From Chondrilla cf. caribensis (taxonomy: Eukaryota > Porifera > Demospongiae > Chondrillida > Chondrillidae): DNA of 64,000 nucleotides. The number at the start of each line of letters is the position of its first letter. Positions within the stretch are counted from its first letter, which is position 1. The notes beneath the pieces are model-generated. The model did no database searches. It was not told the origin of the DNA and saw only the letters and a list, made by a program, of their open reading frames with translations. The DNA lies in the NCBI GenBank assembly GCA_964020155.1, contig OZ026550.1, positions 3,473,852 through 3,537,851 of the forward strand, given 5' to 3'. Shown in pieces: positions 34,776-64,000 of the stretch. The translations under genes were made by a program, and so were the position numbers.

Positions 34776-34781
34776 TTTATT
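34776..34781 (-). terminator. Poly(A) signal of GS copy 3
   Basis: AATAAA on the minus strand, 37 bases after the stop, in a context shared with copy 1. Confidence 0.6.
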
Positions 34782-34818
34782 TCGTGGGATAATCCAAGTG
34801 AGTCGACTATCTACTGGT

Positions 34819-37800
34819 TCAGAAACGCTGCAGTAGCAAGTCCACTTCCTGTTTCAATGTCATTTCCTTCATTTCTTCAAATTCAGTCTCTTTGATCCCC
34901 AGGAAGACTTTGGCAAGAGTGGGCTGAAGGGCACCCAGTAAGACATCATCACTCTTCAAGGCTTTGATGGATTCATCAAGACTCTTCGGTAGAGTATGGA
35001 TATTCAACTTTTGCCGCTCGTCTTCTGTCATGATACCAGGGTCCTTGTCCACAGGAGGTGGAGGTTTGAGTTTACGCTTGACCCCGTCAATACCGGCAGC
35101 AATCAAAGCACCAATTGCCAAATAAGGGTTGGCCGCACAATCTATTGTCTTCACCTCAAAGTGAGTCACGTGAGGTGCATGTGGATTCCTAGGAACTCGA
35201 ATGATGCACTCCCGATTCTCATAACCCCAACACTGGAATGCTCCACTCCAAGCACAAGGTAATATGCGCCTGAAGGAGTTGGTAGTAGGTACGGTGATGG
35301 CCATCAGAGCGGGCATGTGCTCCAGAATACCTGCAACAAAGTGCTGAGCAACAGGGGACAGTTCCTTAGAGTTGGCTTCAGAAGGAACAAGATTCCTGCC
35401 TTCTTTATCATTCACACTGAAGTGAATGTGGTTACCATTTCCCGATTGATCCGCAAAAATCTTTGGCATAAAGGATGCTACAATGTTGTGCTTGTGTGCG
35501 ATTATTTTTACTGTCTCTCGGACGACAATCATCTCGTAAGCCGCTTTCATGGGATCGGAATATCGCACAACCACTTCCTGCTGTCCTGGACCACATTCAG
35601 GATGGACAGACTCTACAATCAGTCCCTGCTTTTTGAGGGTATCAAGAATATCAGTCATTACATCATGATTCAGATCCATCGATAAAGACATACAATAAAC
35701 GGTGGAATCGATGGGCTCGACACCTTTTCCATCTTCGGTTCGCTTCAATAGGTAAAACTCGCTCTCAAATCCGGTATTTATGATCAGTCCACACTTGGCA
35801 GCTTCGGAAATCATTCGCCGGAGAAAATTTTTAGGACACATATCGGAAGGCTGTCCCTCAAGTGTGTACATGTCAGCCAACACACATGCATGTCCTTTAG
35901 CATAAGGTAGGAACCTCAAAGTATCCCAGTCAGGCATGAGACGCACCTCTCCAATGGGACCAATGCCGACAGATTCCACTGGATGGTCGATGGTTACAGG
36001 AAGAGTCTGTAAAAATAAAAGAGAGACAACACTAATAATGTTTAAGTATGACTCTACAATGTCATATTAAATACAAATTGCACTGCAAAGCTCAATTAAC
36101 TACGAACTCCTACTCTTTCCTGAGTTATTATGCAATTATATGGTTGTTAGGCATGGTTAACTGTTCACGTCATTGTCATTAGCTGATTCAGAAGTGAATG
36201 TTTTTACATAGCTATTTATATCTAATAGAGGTGGGGCACATCCTGCGTATATATCCTGATGCCAAAGTGTCCATGTCTAACTAGTGGAGCATGTACCACG
36301 TACTTTATTGCCTGATGTACTTTTTTGCTGCTCATCTGTGGATAGGTTAGCACACTATTTGTACCGATACCAAGGATGGAAAAATGCTATGACGTTAGAG
36401 GTCCGAACTCTCAATAGCAGTTTGTTCAAGAACTGGTTAAAAATGTCCAACTTTTGCATTTATGGTGTGTACAATATTCGACACATGGATTGGATATCCA
36501 TATATATATCCAAGTAAATGGTACTACAATTGTCAAATTCTGCAGTAATTTCTTTTCTATTACTGGAATCAAACAAGAGCTGAGCTTACTAGACAAATCG
36601 AATTTCAAACAGAGGAACATTCCTCATCCTGACCAAATGCTAACCCACAGACATTTTGCCACCAGCCCACACCACAGAAGAGTAATAGAAAGTGTTTTCG
36701 ATGTGGGCGAAGTTCCCACTCTCGAGCCGAAGCCCAGCCAGCCAAGTGGTTTGCCACAAATGCAAAAAGAAAGGCAATTTTAGCTCGGTTTGCCAATCGA
36801 AGTCTGTAGCGACCATCTGAGAGAATCACCAAAAACTGTTACCTTAATACTGCCTACACTGTTGGAGAAAACTTCTGGACATCATAGACAGACCAAGCCT
36901 TTCAAAGGAGCAGAGGTAACAGCTATTTTACCAGAAACCTTTCAATCCATCCATGGGGCAAAGTTTAGCAAACCCAAGTGACCCTTTGGAGCCCCCGGAT
37001 CACAAGCCACTGAGCGTTTTATGCATGACTGGATTGAGCTCAGTATAGGGAAAGTATCATGCAAGCAACATGTCTACATTCTCAAAAAACTGAAATCCAA
37101 TCTCCTCAGAATACCAGGAATTGTAGCATTAAAGCTGTTAGTGATAGTGGATTCAATCAAAGCAACCCCGAAAGAAAGCATCATAAGTAAATTCCCAATG
37201 CCATTCAACAGATTAGGCTCACTTGACAGTGATTTAACCATCCATCTGCATGACCGTATTCCCTCTTCACCCCAAGAAATGCTCCCATTCCTCTTTGTAC
37301 CAAGTTGAAGGAGCTAGACCATATGGAGACCTTGGGAGTAATTGCAAAATTAGAAGAGCCCACTGATTGGTGTGCAGGCATGGTAGTGGTACCAAAGAGG
37401 TCAGGAGACGTCCACAGTTGCGTCGATCTTAAGCCAGTAAACTAGAGTGTACTCAGGGAGGTACACCCACCTCTGAAAGTGGACAAAACCCTTGCTCGAC
37501 TAGCTGGAGCAGCTGTCTTTTCCAAGCTGGATGAAAATAGCGGATTCTGGCAGATTCCATTAGCAAAGACCTCTTGCCATTTGGCAACCTTTATTACCCC
37601 CTTCGAAAGACACTGTTTCAATTAATGCCTTTTGGTATTTTCGGTGCTCCGGAGCGCTTTCAAAAGAGAATGAGTAAAATCTTGTCAGTTCTGGATGGTG
37701 TTCTTTGTCAGAAGGATGATATTATCCTGATCCATGGACGCAGCCAAGAAGAGGATGACCACAGAAGCATTGCTGCCCTCCTCAAGTGGAGTCACACTGA

Positions 37801-39442
37801 AACACCAGTGCAAATCCAACAAGGAGAAGTCTACATTGATTTCGTGGTCATGTCATCAGCAAGGAAGGTATCGCACCAGATTCTAAAAAGACCACAGCAA
37901 TTTACCAGATACCACCCTCAACAGTATCAGAGTTGTGCTGTTTCATGGGGATGGTCAACCAGCTCAGCAAATTCTCTCCTCAAGTAACAGAAATATCGAA
38001 GCATCTGAGAGATCTACTCAGTACCCGAGAGCCTGATTGTGGGGACCTCGTCAGGAGGAAGCCCGTGTCATGATCAAGAAGGCTCTCTCACAGCCAACAA
38101 CTTTAGCCCACTACAACCCCATATACGAAACCAAAGTTTCAGCCGATGCATTTGCCTATGGCTTGGGAGCAGTTTTACTATAACACCACAATGAAGGTTA
38201 GAAACCAGTCACGTACGCCTCAAGGTCAATGTTGGAGACAGAGAGTCGGTACACTCAGATCGAGAAAGAAGCCTTAACAGCCACTTAGGTATTTGATTAG
38301 GAATCAGTTCCATATTGAAACAGATCAAAAGCCCCTTGTCTACATCCTTTCCACCAAGAGTTTAGATCAACTTTCAGTATGAGTGCCATGCTTTTGCCTG
38401 AGACTGATGAGATTATGAGATTCCATTATACTATCGCCCATGTTCCAGGTAAGTTTCTGTACACTGCTAATACCCTTTCGAGAGCCCCTCAGCCTCACTT
38501 AATAACACACTTGGAAGAGATTACAGAATTCTCCATCAATTCTGTTGTATCCCAACTCCCAGCAAACAAAGATCACCTCAAGTCATATCATTCCGCACAA
38601 GCAACACATCCTACTTGCTCCACTCTCGTCACCATGAAGGATGACCTCAACGCAACAGTCTGAAGGGAGATCTAGTCTAAGTTATTGTTATAATTATCTG
38701 ACAGAATGGTCATCCCCAAATGTCTCCAAAGACAAACCTTACAGAAGATTCATCAGGAACACCAAGGCATCCAACGGTACAGAGAACGCCTTTCCAGAGC
38801 AGTGTGGCGAGCGAGAAATTTAAACCTTCACAGTTCCAATTTCAACCTTGAACACAACTTTCAAATTCAAAGGTTTCCCTTTCAATATCCCGACTATGCG
38901 GCTACTATTGTTCTAAAAAGGTAAGGTAAAATCGGCTTATACCGATCACTGATGAATACCCAGCACACGGGAGGCAATTGGCTAACTACAATGTTGGATT
39001 TGTTGTAGGTATCCTCGAAGGCTTAGTATTTTGAAGTAGTAAACGGTTCGCTCACACCTGGCATTAACGGATAACACCGTGATCGGATGGAATTCAGTAT
39101 CCCAAGTTACCGTATGTCGTGCCTTATAAAAAGCTTGGAAGCGTATGCTTCATCTTCTACTACTATTACTTCGACAGTTACCCTAGCTATTTGTACGTAC
39201 GTACGTATGTAGAGAATAGGACCACAATTTAGTGATCCGCTGCCACACACCACACATAAACTGTCCAAACTAACCAGAGCTCCTGTGCACAATGCTATGC
39301 CTTCTTTGACGGCTGATTCGAACTGAGAAATCGGAGATCCCTTCGTTCGTATTACGTTGGCCGCATCGCACCATGTGAAACGGAGCATTTGCGTGTCTTT
39401 ATCTTCCAGCATGAACCGTATCTTATCAGTGGAGTTGGCCAT
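34819..39442 (-). CDS. Glutamine synthetase-like protein, two-exon gene, copy 3
   Basis: Exon 1 (39442-39275) starts at an ATG in AACATGG context and encodes 56 residues (MANSTDKIRFMLEDKD...CTGAL) matching the N-terminal beta-grasp part of GS (FTWCDAANVIRTKGSPISQF). Its GTTAGT donor is in phase 0 with exon 2 (36006-34819), giving 451 residues, a usual GS-family length. Motifs are GFESEFY (about 135-141), GPGQQEVVVRY (Glu about 201), HIHFS (about 249-253), NSFRRILP (about 300) and RVPRN (about 326). The usual Arg in the last motif is Lys (FEVK). This is the only copy with both exons in view and a good poly(A) signal, so it is the likely working gene. The 3.27-kb intron holds a gypsy relic. Product may be a GS-like ligase or a lengsin-like protein. 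Confidence 0.85.
36007..36590. other. 5' part of GS copy 3 intron, template of the interrupted duplicate
   Basis: Continuous sequence matching both edges of the satellite block (10070-10170 and 20401-20830). The break between them corresponds to about 36133-36142. No exon. Confidence 0.7.
36590..38830 (+). mobile_element. Ty3/gypsy retrotransposon relic (gag knuckle to integrase start)
   Basis: In order on the plus strand, with many stops and shifts: a zinc knuckle near 36700; a protease end (EVTAILPETFQS) lacking its DTG because of a deletion near 36903; a reverse transcriptase region (WCAGMVVVPKRSGDVHSCVD near 37370-37430, VFSKLDENSGFWQIPLA near 37515); an RNase H-like region (KVSADAFAYGLGAVL near 38130, FHYTIAHVPGK near 38400); and an integrase HHCC start (IHQEHQGIQRYRERL near 38745). 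No LTR pair was found. It lies in the intron of GS copy 3, opposite in orientation to the gene. Confidence 0.85.
38831..39274. other. 5' part of GS copy 3 intron, no gene seen
   Basis: Holds the GTTAGT donor region and a short ACGTACGTACGT tract near 39193; otherwise nothing supported. Confidence 0.5.
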
Positions 39443-39871
39443 GTTCTCGATCGATCTAGCGGATAATGTCAACACAAATAGTGTCTTTGTCTGATGGTAT
39501 CCTAGTACGTACTATAATCGGATGGTCACAATTCACAATCCCATTCTCGTACCCTTATAAGGATGTTTATATGACGTCACTATTCTGGACCCGGAGATTA
39601 CGCAATAGCTATATAGACCCTTACATCTACTGCTTGCGTACTGTATAACGGGAAGCTAAACTTGGTGGAATTGTGAAGAGTTCAGAATGTAAGATCATTA
39701 AGATTATTATTTTTCCATACAAATAGACAGATTACTCTAAAGTACTCTAAATTAGACACTACATACATTACCCACACACTACACACTGGCCACACTACTA
39801 AAGCTCTCATTATACACCACACCACACCTGTTTGGTTGAGGTTAATGGACCACTTTGCATTTCATTCCAAG
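39443..39871. other. Upstream region of GS copy 3
   Basis: Expected promoter region of the minus-strand GS gene. I see no clear TATA box at a fitting distance. A CACTACACAC-rich stretch lies at 39755-39830. Confidence 0.4.
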
Positions 39872-40663
39872 ACAAGCAATGTCCGCCATTTCACATTGCA
39901 AATTGAGAATAGTTGTTACACAATGAGAACTAATTTCACAGATTGTTTTGGGTGACAAATTTGTCTTGTAACTATAATATACAGGGGACTTTTACAAGGA
40001 TTGGTCCTTCCACGCAGTCAGTTTCATAAGTGTCAAAGTAGCAGAAAGTTTGTGCACCAATAGTTCATCTACCTAAACTGTTGTTGATTTTGCAGAAACA
40101 ATTGCTATAGGAAACTCTGCAGCCACATGCATATGTTTGTGCTCAGAGTGAAGCATTTTACATTACAAGATTTACAATTGATCTGAACCCGAACAACAAA
40201 GTTGTTCTTCGTACCCCATTTAAAATTAGATTTTCTACAGGTGCCCCATATGAGCACTTCACCAAAATAAGTACGTTGTCAAGTGGTATTTATAATTATT
40301 CCTGGTTTAGGCCATGAAATGCATACATCGCTGAATAGTGCAAACATTCTTTAGCTTATCATGCAGAACTTGATTATTATGACCAACAATACCTAAATGT
40401 AGTTTAAGTGGTTTAATTTCTCTGTTGTAGTTAGTATTTGACCAACAAGCAAAGGAGTGTCCTACTTCAATGTTTGTAAATCTGCTGATGACATGGAACG
40501 TCTCACGATCACGTTTTGCAACTGTAACTGGAATATGTTGATTGTTGTTATTTGCAAATGATTTCAACATATGAAAGTTGTGAAGGTGAGCATAAATGTT
40601 ACCATGACCTGTTGCTGCCATGCATTCTATCAGTAATTTTGAATTATTCCAAAATTGATTCAA
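39872..40663 (-). pseudogene. Decayed paralogue fragment of the Cys-rich/coiled-coil exon
   Basis: Aligns on the same strand with about 57690-58140 of the large exon. Examples are CAGCCACATG...TTTGTGCT, CAAGATT.ACAA.TGATCTGAA and ATGCATACATCGCT...TTGTGCAA. Indels and stops abound in the lower part. The upper part keeps a frame of 118 codons (40663-40307) ending NVCTIQRCMHFMA, matching NNGCTIERCMHAC in the live gene. It sits just downstream of that gene, as expected of an old tandem copy. Confidence 0.65.
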
Positions 40664-41210
40664 TCAGGCATTTATATGTGCTACTAAGTACATAATGCTA
40701 TACTCTCTTATGAAAGCTGTTGATTGAAATGTGGGAAATTGACTAGTATTTGAACTGTTCAAGGTTGAATTTGAAAACGTGTTTCCTCTTAAAGATTTAC
40801 ACTAATGTGCTGGATTGTAGTATATTATATTTCACATGTTATGTTTGTTAAAAACAAGTATTTTCTTAGTGTATATTGAGGGAGGATTAATATCGGGGCA
40901 CATAGTATTAGGAATATTACATAACTAGGGGCAATTAGAGATGAAATCTTTATCTATATTGAAATCCAATGACATTCAATCACATATTATTATTCAAACC
41001 CAATGAGTTTCAATTAATATAATATTATTTTGATATTAATTATTTCACACCAATAATAATAATGTAGTTCACACCAATAATAATAATGATACTACTCGGC
41101 TACTACAGTGCTATGTTCTATTTGAGGTTCCATTTTTCTAGTAGTTTATATTATTGTTCACTCATGATGATGCTAATTATTGGCTGATAATGGTGCATTC
41201 TTCAAATGTT
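40664..41210. other. 3' side of the large gene, no further exon seen
   Basis: AT-rich, with a 31-base direct repeat of CACACCAATAATAATAATG type near 41045-41090. On the minus strand, AATATAAAC near 41145-41153 could serve as a variant poly(A) signal for the large gene. Confidence 0.4.

Positions 41211-64000
<22,790 letters not shown>

Overview
The window is AT-rich animal nuclear DNA. Genes are split by short introns with GT/AG ends, and coding exons sit among microsatellites, satellite arrays and broken retroelements. The domain set (calcium-binding EGF, sushi/CCP, Ig, ephrin-receptor-like GCC2/GCC3, Calx-beta, IgGFc-binding) in one secreted protein suits an early-branching metazoan. A sponge is my best guess, but that is inference. 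Nothing here is bacterial: operons and ribosome-binding sites do not apply.

Left part (1-9.7 kb): a long second exon of a glutamine-synthetase-like (GS) gene (163-1350, +), its duplicated 3' flank, a perfect 254-bp tandem duplication carrying a LINE-type relic, some weak candidate exons, GT microsatellites, and a frameshifted copy of a type II membrane glycosyltransferase-like gene (8342-9650, -).

Middle (9.9-26.8 kb): a GS exon fragment fused to the glycosyltransferase upstream flank. Next comes about 10 kb dominated by two tandem repeat families (a 185-191 bp unit and a 359 bp unit), both with internal inverted repeats. After them lie a Ty3/gypsy gag-protease relic, a small multi-exon coiled-coil gene (22298-24153, -), the intact glycosyltransferase-like gene (24616-25914, -) and a (GT)n tract of about 460 bp. 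The satellite block interrupts a segment that exists uninterrupted at 35.9-37.05 kb.

Right-middle (27-39.5 kb): LINE relics, a palindromic element, a second GS exon (30762-31949, +) and, facing it, a GS gene with both exons present (39275-39442 and 34819-36006, -; 451 aa predicted). The intron of that gene holds a Ty3/gypsy pol relic. GS and glycosyltransferase sequences have been copied repeatedly, giving a mosaic of segmental duplications.

Right part (39.9-64 kb): one large minus-strand gene enters from beyond the right edge and ends near 41.2 kb. Reading N to C it encodes EGF modules, two CCP modules, an EGF plus a large unassigned extracellular region, a 3.5-kb exon with coiled coils, a Cys-rich block, an RAKR furin-type site and two Ig domains, then GCC2/GCC3, Calx-beta, 28 tandem EGF exons, one more EGF and an IgGFc-binding domain. 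Nearly all splice phases are 1, so modules can be duplicated without breaking frame. The array holds three copies of a three-exon block, one dead exon and a pogo-like element. A decayed piece of a paralogue of the 3.5-kb exon lies just downstream (39.87-40.66 kb).
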